Source: Cricetomys ansorgei
Taxonomy: Eukaryota; Chordata; Mammalia; Rodentia; Nesomyidae
DNA length: 64,000 nt
Direction of reading: 5' to 3'
Assembly: GCA_026225945.1 (NCBI GenBank)
Contig: JAMJFZ010001815.1
Coordinates: 728,001-792,000 of the forward strand
A model generated the notes under the pieces. The model saw only the letters and a list, made by a program, of their open reading frames with translations. It did not search any database and was not told where the DNA came from. Both the position numbers and the translations under genes were made by a program. This document shows, piece by piece, positions 22,620 through 37,300 of this stretch (its first letter is position 1; each line of letters opens with the position of its first letter).

Positions 22620-25600
22620 GTAAGGCCGAGCCCCTTACGACCCGGTTCCACCTCGGCCTTACTCCTGGAAACTAGAGAACTTGACTGCAGTCCCGGACTC
22701 CGTCCCAGTCCCCAGACTCCCACCTCCACCCAGACCCCAGACCTTCGCTTCCACCTGGGACCCAATCCTGGGTTCTGCGGTGCAGCCCGCAGCGACCCAG
22801 TCTCTGGGTCGGGGCACACCTTCCGTTCCTTTTCTCTATACCTTCGCTAGCTGCAAACTTAGCGGCTCAGGTAGAGTGGCCGGCCCGGCTGATGGGCGAG
22901 CTTTATTTAATTTCTGCAACATCCTGGGGAAGTGAAGGCGACGAGTGAACGGAGACTGGGAGAGGTGAAATCAGGGCTCATAGTTTTCTAGTATTGGGGC
23001 TTTCTTGGTGCTTATTGGGTATGAGGTTTTTATTTTCCGTTAGCTTTCCCTAGACGCTGAGAGGTAATTAGATCCCTTTATTAACAGGACTCGCTCCTTG
23101 CCCGGAGAGCCAGCTGCTAGGAGCCCCTGGCCTGGGCTTGGCTCTTAGCTGTAGTCACTTAAAATAGTGCCACTGTGGGGCAAATCCCTGGGCTTCTGGT
23201 TTCTGCTGGGACAACAGTTATTGAGTGGAAAGGTCCAGGGCAAGGATCTCTCACCAACAAATGGCATTTGTTAAGTTTACTTATATGCAGTGAGCTTTGT
23301 ACTATAGTTAGTTTTTTTAGTTTTAGGTAGTTAAGTCTTGGGACTAGTTCTTGAAGCCTTCCTGTCTCTAAACTGCTACCAGTTAAAGGTGAGACAAATG
23401 CTTGTTAGATCCTGGTGGCCTGTGGACGCACCATACTTGACATCGGTACCAGAGTTTATGTTAAAGGTGGCCACAGCTTTTTAGTGAAGACTCTTGAAAG
23501 GTAGAGATCTACCGTGGTAGGTTGTGTTGAAATGTAGCATTGTGTTGCCTCTAAAGGCAATCTTCAAGTTATTGTAGCAGCTGCTTGCAAAGGGTAGTTT
23601 AATTCAGTCTGTAATGTCAGGCAGGCACCAAAAGATCTGGCTTGAGCCCCTTCTATAACACACTGGATGTTCAGTCTTGGCTTCTGTGGTTCACCTCAAG
23701 GAGGCTCACACGCTCAAGGACAAAATGTATTTACACTGCTTTCTTGCTTTTCTTCTGAACAAGCCCCCGTGGTCTTGCTCTCTAGAAAACCCACAGGCTC
23801 AGCCCAAGGTAAAAGGTTGGGGACCTCTTGGGCAGCTAGACTGTTCCCTAGCATTTACGCTTGTCTAGTTCTGTGCTGTGTCCTCTCCCACCTGGTTGGG
23901 TTTCTTAGGGCTAAGCTTGGAGTAACACGGTGTAAGAATGGAAAAAGTAAGTGAAACTGTGTTGTCAACCCCAAACCACACCAACATGGGATGTCCCCTC
24001 CTTTGGTGTGGCATTTTGTTTAACCCACTAATGACGTGGATTTACACAATCAGCATGGTATTATTTTATGAAGGGAACGGGAAAGGATCCACAGATGCTT
24101 ATTAATAAATTTTAGAAGCAGTGAGGTGAATTAGGCAGCTGGTTTCGATATGATGCTAATTATTTGTGGTATTTAATTTAATATTCCAATTGGTATTGCA
24201 GTTGTATCAATTTGAATTTTTATTTTTTATCTTTATCCTTCTTTAAGTTGAGATTTTATTCTTACTCTGCATTCTCCAGGTGTGAGGACTGAAGCAGCAG
24301 GAGTATTTCACAGCATAAGAGCTGTTGTAAATTACAGGACTAGAGAGCTGAGCCATCAGAATTGACCTACCTCCCGGTCCCATTGTCTCACAGAGGTCAC
24401 AGTATATTCATAAGAAAAGAGGATTTTCTAGTTGTACCGGACTGCCTCCCTGAAAACCTGGCGGTGCATACCACATTGTTGCCTTAACTTGACTTCCTCC
24501 CTCCTCATTCTCCTGTGCACACTGGTACTCAGGTTGCTACTACTATTAGTTTTTCTTCTTTTCTATCTGAGGGGTATGAAATGGGCTTTAAAAAATTTCC
24601 CCTCACAGCCCTCCTGGGAGTCTACTGCTGTATCAAGGAGGGACTTATTGTAATTCTTAAGGAAATGGATTTGGTTTTTGCCTTTCCTTTTTTGTTTTAT
24701 CCAAAGTGACTTCACCATGGTATTCTCCAGCTTTCATTACCTAAGCCTTCTCAGACACACAGTAAACCCTCTTTTCTAAAAGGGGTTAGGGGCGGTGTGG
24801 TGTGGTGGAGCTGTAGTGTGGAGGATCCTTGCTGTGGTATAAAGCACCTAGATGAAGCACAGGACTTCTCCTCCAAAGAGTAAACTGTTCCAGGTCCTGT
24901 GAGGCCTCAGGCCTTGTCATCTTTCCGTGATGGACAGATGAGCAGAAGCTAATGCTAGTCACCTCTGGGATATGTGTGTGTGAACATAGGGTTTGTGGTG
25001 GTTTGTAGTGGGATGACCTGCACTCATGTCTTGTTCCTGGTGTGCTTTTGACATGCTTCACAAAACAATTTTTTTTTTTTTAAATTGTGTTTCAGACTGT
25101 ATTCTGAACTCGACACACCCACTAGGATTAGCTGGATGCTAATATCTGCTGTGACCAGATACCACCTAAAAGCAACTTAAGGGCTGAGTTCACTTTGGTT
25201 CATGGTTTGAAGGGATACAGTTCTTTATGGTAGGGAACGTATGGGGGCAGGTGGCTCTGTGGAGATGGGGCTGCTCGCTCACACGTCTTTGGATCAGGAG
25301 GCAGAGAGAGGGTACTGCTGGCGCTCGGGTGGCTCTTCCTCTTTATTCATACTTGGACTCTAGCTCACAGGATGGTGCCATTACATTTAGGATTAGTTTT
25401 CTTCCCCCTTACCTAACTCATGTAAAGCCCTCACAGACACCCAGAAGTGTGCCTTATTAATGTCTCTTAATTCAAACAAGTTGGCATTAACCATCAGGCA
25501 GCCACTTCCAAGTTCAAGGGATGTTGGGGTTCTCAGCTTTTTCACAATGCTGAGTGTGTAGGTCGCTGTAAGGTAGATTCCACCTTGTATGCTCCTTAGT

Positions 25601-28318
25601 CTTGGTAGCTTTGTGTGTCATGATCCACTTTTCAAAACTGTTTTTGATTTGAGACTGATGGAAGATTCTGGTACTCTAAAATTCCAGGGTCTAGAGGGAA
25701 GCCCATGCTTCAGTTTTTTACTTCTCTTCTGGTTAGCAGCCATGTGCAGAGGTCCTTTGTTGAGTGTGCAACATGGTATCCAAGATGCCTTTCAGAACAT
25801 CCAGGATGTCCCAATTGTGCTAGGTGGCTCATTCTTGGATGGGCCAAAGTTTCCTGCAAGCCAGTGTCTCAGTCCCTTTTAGGTTTTAGAAAGCACTAGA
25901 GAGCTATGTCACTGGGTTTACTGGGCTTCTTCCTTTCTTATTCTAGGGGACCCATAGCAGCAAGAAACAGTTACAGCTCTTGGCCTCGTTCTGAGTTTGG
26001 GAAGGAGGCGGCAGCTGACTTGGTATAATGTGTGGTACTTGGGCCTGGGAAGGCTGTGTGAGGCTAGGCAGTGGTGAACTTGTGGAAACTTTACAAACTC
26101 ACTTGAGTATAGCTGGTGATGAACACACAGGCACAGTGAGTTCTGTCTTTGTCATGTGGCATCGGTAGCGTGTTCTTGGTCTTTGTCTACAATCAAAAAG
26201 ATGATAGGTGTGCCTCAAAGGCAAGCAAACTCTATCTTTGGACATCTGTATGCATTCTGTATGGGTGAGTTCGAGAGCCTGGCTAAGTTCATGAGCTACG
26301 TTTGCCAGGCCTCTGCCTGCAGTCTGTAGTAGAAGATTGAAAGGCCTCTACTCAGTATGTGAAGTCACTTGTCATGAGGTAGCTTCTCTGGTCACCTGTG
26401 GGGTCCTTTTAGTGATACTGTCTTCCTCAGTACCACTGATAGTTTGCTTTCCTAGTTCCTTCTACCGCCTCTGCCTGACCCTGTTACTAGGTTTCTAGGG
26501 CTCTGCAGTCACAGACACAACTGCATGTCCCCGATCTCCTGTAAGCCGCATCTGGAGTACGGTTATTGCTTGGACCCAAGGCTAAGCTGAGGACAGTTGT
26601 ATACTGTGCTCTTCTTAGGATTTCGTGGTATTCATTGGGCAGATGTTTCCTCCTTGCTTTGCCTTTCATGTGTCTGCTGAAGAAGGAAAAACAAATGAAT
26701 AAAGCAACCGTATTTTCAGGTTTTCAGGAGACCTCAGACATATGTTCATCTAAAAGTCATTTTCCAGATCTTTCTGAACTAAAGTGATTTGGGTTGCAAG
26801 CCCTTCTCAGTAGGCTCTTGTGTTCCTAAGCTTTTAGCCATCCCAAGAGTCTACTGTAGGCTGGTGATGAGCTTGACGACCTGGAGGGATCAATGCTTGT
26901 TGACGTTTCACTTAGTTTTTTATCGTGTGTGGGGATTCTTTGCTGTCATTTATGCTTTCATGTCTTGACTAGTAAGAAAACACAGTAACTTCATGGGCAG
27001 TGAGATAGCCCAGTCAGTAAAATTTCTGACACACAAAGCATGATAACTTAGGGTCCCCAGCACCCGTGTAAAAGACACTGGCAGCAGCATGTCTGTAATG
27101 CCAGGACTGAGATGAGGGGGGTGGCTCACAAAGACTAGAGGATCTCTGGGGATTGGCCAGCCAGCATATTTGAATTGATGAGCCAGGTTCAATGAGAGAT
27201 GCTGTCTCAAAAAATAGAGTAGTTAACTTCCAACATTAGCCTCAGACTTCTACATTCTTGTAGACACATGTGCATACCCATCTGAAAACATACATACACC
27301 ACACACACACACGCGCGCGCGCGTGCGTGCACGTGCCTCAGTGATTCTAGGTGTGGCTTGAGGTGTCAGGCTCTGTTACTCCTATCACAATTCACTTCCT
27401 ATTTAGAGACCTGTGACTTGATTCTTCCCCCAGGGTGCTCATGAGAGCTTAGAAGACCCAAAGAGTGTGACCCACCATAAGTTAATACATGCTGCTTCAG
27501 AGAGGGTGCTGAGTGACACCAAAACTATCTTGGAAGAAAACATCCAGGACCAAGGTAAGGAGGACTTGAGAGGCAGTATCCACAGAGCACAGAGCCTGAA
27601 CCCTAGTGCCACCGCATGGCGCTTTTCTGAATTTAAACAAGAGCAGGAGAACCAGATTGACTCTGGTTCTGTTTTTTTTATTGAAAGGAGTGTGTGTTTT
27701 GATGTACTTGTGAAAAATAGCAGAAACCTAAACTGAACAACTGGCAGACACCTGAGAAGCCAAATGCAAGTGTTCTGTTTAATCCTGTTTTAAAGTAAAA
27801 CCAGACTCTGGAGCTTCTGTGGCTTTATTTTTGTATTGAAAGTACTCATCATAGTGGCTGTTTCAGGGCACAAGTGAGATGCTGCTGTTCTGCATACCCA
27901 CTTCTTCATTCATACCTCGCTTTGGGAGGAAACTTGTTTTCTGTTTGTTATTCAAATAACACTTCAGGCTGGCATCCTTTATAATGACCTACGACCAAAG
28001 CTCAAAATGGAGTGGGAGGTGACCCCCACCCTCATGGTGCACTGTGGACTGGCTGTTGTTCAGGTTGTTCATGCTTCACATCAAGCTCTCTAGCCTCACA
28101 GATTTTCTGAGCTCTTGAAAATAAGGCCATTGTGCAAGATTCCTACAAGTGCTCTGTTCGATTGTCAGGGATGTGCTGTGCTTGCCTCTGAAGCCACAGG
28201 TCATCTGTAGTGATGCAGTGGCCACTTAAAAGCTGAAGAGGGGATGCTACTGGCTTGGCTTAGGAGGGACCCAGAGGATCCCTGCTTTCTGACAGGGATC
28301 AAACATCTAGCACCGTTC

Positions 28319-28359
<41 letters not shown>

Positions 28360-31300
28360 TGTGTGTACACACATGCACGCATGCACGTGTGCAAGTGCAG
28401 ATGCGTATGCATGTGTGAATATGCATGTAGAGGTCTGGGGTTGACATCACTTTATTCATTGAGGCAGGGTCTCTTGTTGAACCCAGAGCTTGTCTATGCA
28501 GCTGTTCTGGCCAGCCAGCTTGCTTTGAGATTTCCCATCTCTGCTTTCCAAGTGCTACACTTATGGGCAAGCTGCCATGCTCACCTGTTATTTACGTGGT
28601 TCTGGGGATCTGAACTCCAGTCCTCACTCTTGTATAGAGAGCCATTAAACCACTGAGCCATCTTTCTAACCCTTATCTGGTACCTTTTATGCCATTTATG
28701 GCTGTGAAATGATAACTAACTTCATAGATATAACTGGGTTTTTGTTGTTGTTGTTTTCCCTAGATGTCTTGTTATTGATCAAAAAGCGTGCTCCTTCTCC
28801 ACTTCCTAAGATGGCTGATGTTTCAGCAGAAGAAAAGGTAAGTTTGAAAGTTTGGAACTAGGGTGCTTCACTGGTAGGGGTATCTCTTGTGCTTCAGTCT
28901 TCAAAGAAGTGCTTGAGGGCCTGTGTAGTCCCTCCACAACATGTGCACTATAAGGGGCCCTTCATCATGGCTGAGCCTGTTCTGATGTCCAGTGACAGAA
29001 GAGCTGCCCCTGGTCTGGAAGCAGAGGAGAGTAAGGACACCATCTTCAGTGGTGCTTCTTTCTGTGCTGCTGTCCAGTGTGACTCCTGCGCTTCTGTCTT
29101 GCCCTTCTCCCTGAAGAATAATGAAGCTGTAGCTGGATTTCTGCACATAAAGAGGGGCAAGCAGAGAGGTGATAAGCAGCTGTGCACCTGGTTTGGCCTG
29201 TGTGTTTTCTTGCAAGGCCAAGTCCTGGAGTGTGTGTTAGAGGGTGCTCTGGCTTGCACCTTCTCTGTGTGAGGTGCTTTAGGAGAACTACCCACTTTGT
29301 TACTTGAATAGTGGCTGCCCCCATGCCCATCCTTCAGCAGGGTTTTCTTGTGCAGTGCAAGTTGCATTGTGTGAGTAACCTATCTACCACCGTTATTGTC
29401 TTCCCAACACCAGATCACATGCCTGTGCCTGGTGGAGGGAAATTTTATATATATTTTAAAGATTAATTTTTAATTTTTATTTGTGTATGTGTATAAGTCT
29501 ATGTGTCTATGCTTGCAGAGACCAGAAGAGATCTGAGCTAGAATTACAGATGTTTGTGAGCCTCCTGAAGTAGGTGCTAGGAACTGAACTTAGGTCTTGT
29601 AGAAGAGTAGCAAGCATTCTTAACTGCTGAGCCAGTTCTCCAGGACATGCTCTTTGAAAGGGCAGTCACCTTTGCTTAATACCTTTTTCCTGTCTCGGGG
29701 GTCTGGAGTTTCTTATGTGTGCTTTGAAATGCCAAGGAGAGTATTGGTCTCAAAGAAGGATCAGTCCAACTCTTGGGCTGGACCCATGACCTGATAACAG
29801 ATGAGTTATTTTCTGGTCTCTTCTGGGGCCAAGGATATAGGAGAGTGCCTGGGCTTCACGCCCTCCTTATCTTTGACCACCTGGCCATGGTGATGGTGTG
29901 GGTGTGGGTACAGGCAGGCAGCACATGTGCAGACTGCTCCATTCATCTTCACCAGACAGATCCTGGGCTTCCCCCTGCTGTCCTGAGCTGATGGCAGAGC
30001 TCAGATTACAGTCCTAACCGGGTGTTTAGACTTGGAAGTCCCTGTAACTATTAGGAACATAGTTCTGACTATAAACTGTGTGGCCTTCTGCTTTCTTTGG
30101 GTACTTGCTTAGAGTACTCATTTAGTACTTGACCTTATACCCAGTACATAACTGCAAAGTGAAGCATCATGGCATTACTTAGGATTCTAAGTAAAAATAA
30201 TAGTTATTGAGAATCAAAGAGTACTACATCTAATTAAAAAATAAATCACACTGTACTTCCTAAAGGAAGTCACTCAAAGCTATCAGTCTTGGGGACTGAT
30301 ATCCCAGTGGCCTTATGCATGCCACTGAATCCCCCTCAGCCCACCTCTAATTCTTTCAGCTGTTATCCTTGGCAGTTCTCTTCCTGCTTTCTAGATACAC
30401 TACATTCTTTGTTCTTTCTGGAATTACCAACATTAGAGTTAGGCTTCTTGGTGATAAGGATACAGCTCCCCTTCTAGCCTTCTTCCCTTGAGTGATGATA
30501 GAACGCTGGGTGAAGACTGTTTTGTGTTTACTTACTGTTGTCATTGAAGTATTCTTTTCTGCCAGGAGCACAGCCTATTGAGATTATTTGTCTTGGGGGC
30601 TAGAGATGTGGTGTGTCTAAAGCCTTCAGGTACTTACGGCCTCTGTGTGTTGTCTGAATGGCTGCCCACTGTGCAGCCAAGTCTCTGCTTTTTTCTGTGC
30701 TTTGTGTTGGGTTTCTGTTGTCTCTTCTTGTTGCCACAGACTTGAGTTCTGAACTTCTGAACATTAGTACTAAGGCTTGTGGGGAGAGAAGGTTCAGCTG
30801 ACTCTCATGTATTCCTTTCTGAGGTTGTGGGAAGAATGTGCTTCTGGGTGCTTTCAGGCAATTGACAGGATTCTGTCACTGCTGTCAGCTGGAGGCTAAA
30901 CTCACTTCTGGGGGAGTTTGCATGGCCTTCCATCTTCACCAAAGAAGCAGAGAGTTTTTAGTGGATTAATCTCCATCATGGGAAGAGTGATGTCCTTTGT
31001 AAGAGCTCTGGTATATGCTTTTTCTGCATTCAGCTGTGCCATGTGACAAAACCCAACCCCAGGGCTGATCACTCCTGCTTACATCTTAGGATCTTGCAGA
31101 CTTGGGGGACTGTCAGCAGGAAGTATAGGGCTGAGTTCTGTTTCTACAGAATTGAGCATCTTGCTCCTCTGGTGTGTCAGACCTGACATTCACTGTGACA
31201 TAATACCTAAGCAATCATCCTAGAGGAGGAAGAATTTATTTTGGCTTACACTTTTCAGAAGTTTCAGTCTAGGGTTAGCTGCTTCATTGCTTTTAAACTA

Positions 31301-34300
31301 TAACAGTGCAGAAACATGGAGGAAGAGCATGACAGACAAAAGCTGTTCACTGCATGGTAGTCAGGAAGCAAAGGCGAGTGACAGGAAGGGGCCAGGACAA
31401 GATATATTCTTTTTGTTTGTTTTTTCAAGACAGGGTTTCTCTGTGGTAACTCTGGCTGTCCTGGAACTCACTCTGTAGGCAAGGCTGGCCTTGAACTCAC
31501 AGAGATCTGCCTGCCTCTGCCTTCCGAGTGCTGGGTTTAAAGGCACGTGCCACCACTCCCTGGCTTAAAGATATACTCTTTAACAGATACATCTTTAGCT
31601 ACCCACTTCCTCTAACCAGGCCCTGCCCTCCACAGTTCTGCCATCTCCCTACTCACACTTTGAATCCATCAATGGATTAAACTTTGGATTATGTCACAGT
31701 CCTCAAGATCTAATTCTCTTTGGAACACCCTCTCAGACATACCACCAGTGTGCTTTACTGACTTCTGTGTGTCTCTCAATCTAGAGTTGACAGTGAAGAT
31801 TAACCATTACAAGGGGCTAAGTGGAATGTGACTTCCTCTGGTCTCCAGGCCTGGGTTTCCACACCTGACCTGAATGGGCAGTTTACGAATAATACTTATT
31901 CATACACTGAAAGGATGAAGTTCTCTTTGTGATCATCTCCTTTCCCTGCTTTGTCTGTCTGTCTGAAACCTGGATCCCTGTGCCCTGAGGAATTGTGGAA
32001 TTTCAATAGGCACTCTGAAGCAGACTTTTCTCAGATTCTGGAGATTCAGATGTTTGGATTCTTTTTTGTTTTGTTTTGCTTTTCTGAGACAGGATTTCTC
32101 TTTGTAGCTCTGGTGGTCCTGGAACTTGCTCTTGTACACTAGGCTAGCCTCAAACTCACAGAGATCCACCTGCTGTGTAGCTCTTGCTAGCTTGTACTTC
32201 TGTGTAGACTAGGCTGACTTTGAACTATTGGAGATCTTCTTACCATAGCCTCCCAAGTGCTGGCATTAGTGTGTGTGCCACCATGCCTGTTTTTTTCTGA
32301 TTGTTCTTGATAATTTTTTTTTTTAACTTTCTTTCTTTGCAGCTATTGTTGGCTGGCCTGGCCAGCTTGCCTACTGTGGATTTCCTTGACCATATCTTCT
32401 AACCATTCTGTAGCCCTTTTACCTGACTGCCTTGGCTCTTGCCAGTGGCATCCTGAAGGGCACATGTTGCGTGGGTGTGGCTTTGGGTTGCTGGTGCCGA
32501 GGTGCCCATCTCCCTCACTTATTCCTTCTCCTCTTCCCTCTCCTCCTCCTCTTCCTCCTCACTGCTGTTATTTTTCTTCTTCTTGATTTTGGAAGTGTTC
32601 CTTATACTGCTAGCCTCGCAGAGCCTGGAAGCTTGTGGTGCTCAGTGCTTAGATGGCTTGTGCCAGCTGCTGAGCTCCTGGGGCAGAAATCTTGCACCCT
32701 TCCTACTCCACAGTCTCATCTGTTCTGGTTGCCTTGTGGATTTTGTGAGTAGCTGGGGTGAAGAAGAAGTAAAGCCGTAGCTCGGTGCAGGAAGGTTCCC
32801 CGCCTCCCCCCTTCTTCCTCCCTCTCCTGAGTATAGCCTCCTGCTCTAGGCTCTCAGGTTTCACCAGGCTGCTGTTGGCTAAGGTGGTGAGGTAGAAATA
32901 CTATTCTGGTTCTTGGATCCCAGGCCTGGCCTCTCTGGCAGCAGTACCCCGCTGCCCTTTGGTAGGTTGGTATGGCCTCGCTCTTGGTAAGTCTGCCCTG
33001 TGGGCTTTAGCTGTGGCCCCATTCACCCTTTGTGTGTCTTCCTTACATTCTGAACATTGTCAAGTGCTGCTGTGCTGCTGGTGGTGGTTTGCTATCTGTG
33101 AGCTTCTGCCACCTTCATCTTTTTCTTTCATTCATGGAGGTTTGGGAGGCCTTCAAGCATCACTGAAGTGGTGTGCTTCCTCTGGAGGCTTCTTCCCAGC
33201 CTTACTGCAGTACCATAGGACTGCCACTCTGCAGCATCTCTCTGTCTGATAGCAGATGAGATTATGTCCTAAATATCTTGTAGGCTTCTGCTTCCAGTGC
33301 TATGCACAGAACTTTCCAGAATCTTCCAGCTCAAGGGGGTTACTGTTCTTTTCCCTCTGGGCTGTTGGTCCAGGTTCATTGTCATACTTGCTCCTCATGT
33401 TCCTGGGCTCCTTTCTGATTTGAGTCATTTTCTCTGCAGAAGAAACAAGAGCAAAAGGCTCCAGACAAAGACGCTATTCTCCGGGCGACAGCCAACCTGC
33501 CTGCCTGCAGCACAGATCGGACTGCAGTCCAGACCACCATGAGAGACGTGAGTACCTGCCTAGCATGGGGCTGGGGTTTTGTCCTGTGGGGCAACAAGAA
33601 GCTCTTTAAAAGTGCTTGGGGTTGGTGTAGTGACTGGTGTTTGCTCATAGTCCTAGCCTTTGAGAGGCTGAGGCAGGAGGATGCTCTGAGCTCAGGTTTG
33701 AGGCTAGCTTGGATATCATAGTCAGAATCCTACCCCCCCCCCCAACGAAACAAACAAACAAAAAACCCGACTCAGAATATTAGGAACTATTTACTACTTT
33801 TGAACTGTGCCATAAATTATATTTTTTTCAAATTAAAAGTTGACGAAGTATCTATAGCAGTGGACAGACAGACAGCTGTGGGAAATGCAGTGGCTTTGCT
33901 CTGAGTACAACAAAGCTTTGAGGGAGGAGCCTGAGCTCACCGGTTACTTTGGATAAAAACTAAGTTAAAGTCAAAAGCTTACAGCATCTTCACTTGAGCT
34001 AGCCCATGCTTGTATATGCAGGAGTTAGCCAGCATTTAACTTCATCAGTTTTGGATCCAACTGGGCACTGCTGAGCACCAAACCTCTTTGGGGTCTCTTT
34101 GGAAGAGTTCCATCTGATAAGAGCTTTGTAATTCTTCTGCAGTGACTGGCACATGTGTCCCAGGCAGGGATCTGGTGCAGGGAGTCTCTGGTCTCGCCAG
34201 TCTAGGTGTTTTTTGTTTTGTTTTGTTTTGTTTTAGACAGAAGCTCACTGTGCAGACCAGGCAGGTCTTGAATTCATAGAGATCTGCCTGCCTCTGACTT

Positions 34301-37300
34301 CCAGGAGCTGGGATTAAAGGTGAGGGCCAACATGCCCTCCTGGATTTGGAGGGCTGTGTCTGGGGTAAGGTTGCAGATCTAAGCAAGTTTGTTGGACATT
34401 CAGAGAAATGTTCTTTTACATTATTCTTTTTGAAACAGGGTTTCAGTCATTAGCTTATGTTGGTCTCAAACTCCCAGCAATCTTCCTGTCTCAGCCTCAC
34501 AAGAGCAGGGATTACAAGTGTGCATCACCGTGTCAGGCATGATCTCTTTCTTCATTCTACTGCAGTTCCAGACAGAACTCCGGAAGATCCTGGTGTCCCT
34601 CATTGAGGTGGCACAGAAGCTGTTAGCACTGAATCCTGATGCAGTTGAGTTGTTTAAGAAGGCAAATGGTATGAGCTGGTCCTAGTCTGTACTCCCCAAC
34701 TGTCTGCCCAAGCTTCAGAATGTGTCCCCAGCCCTCACATTGGATGCTTGTTCTGCTTTCGGTTGGTGGGGGTTGGGGAGTGTTGGCCTGTCGTGCAGCC
34801 ATTCCTTGTGTGTATTTAAGAGCTGATGTTAGAGCTTGAGTTTTCTGTGGCATCAGTATTGCTAGGAGTCTTTGTAGATGAGGCTATGTGCTTTGGAATC
34901 CCCTCTCATGAAAGATCTTTTCTTTCTCTTCAGCTATGCTGGATGAAGATGAAGATGAGCGGGTGGATGAGACTGCTTTGCGGCAGCTCACAGAAATGGG
35001 TTTTCCAGAAAGCAGAGCCTCAAAGGCCCTTCGTCTGAACCAGTATGCTTTCTTTCCTCCCTTTTTGGGGCTTGACCTGGATTTCCCTGTGATCCCAAAC
35101 AGTGATTCCCCTCCCAAATGCTGATGGGATTGCCCTTTTTTTATTTTAAGGATTTTTAATTTTTTTATTTAACTGTGTATATGTTCATGTGTGTAGTGGT
35201 GCTCATAGAAGTCAGAAGAGGCCAGGTCCCCTGGAGCTGGAGTTACAGGCTGTTGTGAACTGCTTGACATGGGTGCTGGGTCCCAGACTCAGGTCTGGAC
35301 CTGAGTCCAGTATGACCTCTTCATTTTAACCTCTCAGTCATCTCTCTAACCTAATGAAGTCACTTTTAATATGAGTGTATTATTTTGTTTATTTTTCAAT
35401 AATTTATTTAATTTTATTTTATGTGTATTAGGGTGAGGGTGTCAGATCCCCTGGAACTAGAGTTACAGACAGTTGTGAACTTGCAGTAGGGGTGCTGGGA
35501 ATTGAACCCAGGTCCTGTGGAAGAACAGCCAGTGTTCTTAACTGCTGAGCCATCTCTCCAGCCCCATATATGTGTTTTAAACGAGGCACCTTATTATTGT
35601 GCCCTAGAAGTAGCTTTTATGATATTTTTGGTTTGTGTGTGTGTGTGTGTGTATGTGTGTGTTTGTCTGTCTGTCTGTCTGTTTTGAGGGTTTCTGTTAC
35701 CTATGCTGGTCTTGAACTCCTGGGCTCATGCAATCCTCCTGCCTCAGGCTCCTGAGTAGTTGGAACTGAAGGTGTGAACCACCATACCTGGCTGTTAGGA
35801 GAGTTAAAAATCAGTCTGTAAATGTACTCTGCACCCTCAAATTAGGATAGCTCTGAGCCAAATCTGTCCCTGTGAGGGATGGGGGTTCTTTAAAAATTCT
35901 TTGTGCACTTCTGGTGCCAGTTACTCAGATCCCATATGAAGATTTTAGATCAGAGCTGGTCAGCAGCTATGTTCTTTGTGCTGTAGACCTAGACTCCTTT
36001 GTCCTTTGTGTTTTGGGCATGTGTCTGTGCTTGTCTTGTTGGGTTTTGGGAGTTTGAGGCAAGGGCTATGCAAGTTTCCATACCAAGAAGTGATCTGCCA
36101 CCATTGTTGCCACTGTTCTTGCTATCTCTGTTGAAATATTTTGGAGCACATAGGATAGGAAAGTCCCAGTGGCTGTCCTGGGGGAGTTGAGAAGAATTTC
36201 TTGTCCCCTTTCAGCATGTCAGTACCTCAGGCCATGGAGTGGTTAATTGAACACTCGGAAGATCCAGCCATTGACACACCTCTTCCGGGCCATGCCTCAC
36301 AAGCTGGGGCAGGTGCTGCAGCTACCACCTCCACCTCTGCTGAAGCTGCTGTGGGAACTAGTGCTGAAGATGAGGAGGCCCGGGATGAGCTCACAGAAAT
36401 CTTCAAGAAGATTCGAAGGAAAAGGGAATTCCGAGCCGATGCCCGGGTACGTAATGGGGTCTCAGTGTGCATTTGGCTTTGTGGTTGTGCTGTGTAAAGA
36501 AGCTGGGATGCCTGGAGTTTGGGTGGGTGTTCCCATTTAGGCCTGGGAAAACTTGGTTCCTCATATATAGATAATTCGTGTTTGGGTCAAGGTGGCTTCT
36601 TTCTGCTCAGTGACATCTGAAAAGCTGAGTGTGCAAGTTCCTGTATGCTGCAAGTGTGCTGCTGTACCTGTGGCCTTTGGGCTGGGTGGGCAGTGTCCAG
36701 AGAGCTGGAGGGACATCTTGTGGGCTGGTGAGGGAGTGGGAGTGCATCATGCTGGCTGGCTACCGGATAAGGACCTAGGATCTGGGATTCCTGTCTGCCT
36801 TTTATCAGCTGCCACAAGGGCACGCTTCTGGCCCTACCTCCTCATATCCGCAGGTTGATACTTATTTGCCTTGTGTTCTTTATTCACCCTCCTGTTCTTT
36901 GCTTGACTTTTAATTCCTCCTTTAGCCTTTTACTTTCTTTCAGATTACAGACCTGCTTTCTCAGGGTGTATCTGTTGTTTACCATAAGCATCTCATTGGC
37001 CAGGTTGCGAGTTTTCTACAGATAAATAGGGCTTTACTTCTACAGGCTGAGGGAAACTGCCAGCTAGGACCTGTGTTTAGTCAGTTGTCCAGCTGCACTT
37101 GGAAGACTCTGACTTCCTTCCTTGGCTGCAGAGACACAACATCTTCTTGCTTTGCCCTGGCTTTCAGCAAGGGCTCCAGTGCCTTTTCCTTCCTCACATG
37201 TTGCCAGTGCTGTTCACACCTGTGACTGACTGAAGCAAACCTTCTGCTTCAGTTCTGCTCCTGGGTGGGCACTGTCCTCTGGTAAGGTGCTGACCAGCTT

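Larger units (their letters stand above)
22620..27433 (+). other. UBAC1: UBAC1 intron 1
   Basis: 4.8 kb. The first 350 bases are the GC-rich tail of the CpG island. The middle is mostly unique, with AT-rich patches (24110-24250). It contains a diverged interspersed repeat (25140-25500) and a B4 SINE with a CA/CG tail (26987-27340). I see no other gene. Confidence 0.85.
28838..33439 (+). other. UBAC1: UBAC1 intron 3
   Basis: 4.6 kb. It holds a B2/B3 SINE (29456-29643), an old interspersed repeat split by a B1 (31190-31850), a second B1-type element (32060-32290) and a pyrimidine-rich tract (32508-32582). Stretches 29650-31180 and 32590-33430 show nothing I can name. The short introns around it (27555-28763, 33548-34565, 34669-34933, 35043-36214) are mostly SINE-filled. 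Confidence 0.8.

Noticed and set aside
21992..22675. Frames of 209-227 codons across the UBAC1 promoter
   Set aside because: They are GC-rich CpG-island shadows overlapping the real UBAC1 exon 1 in other frames.
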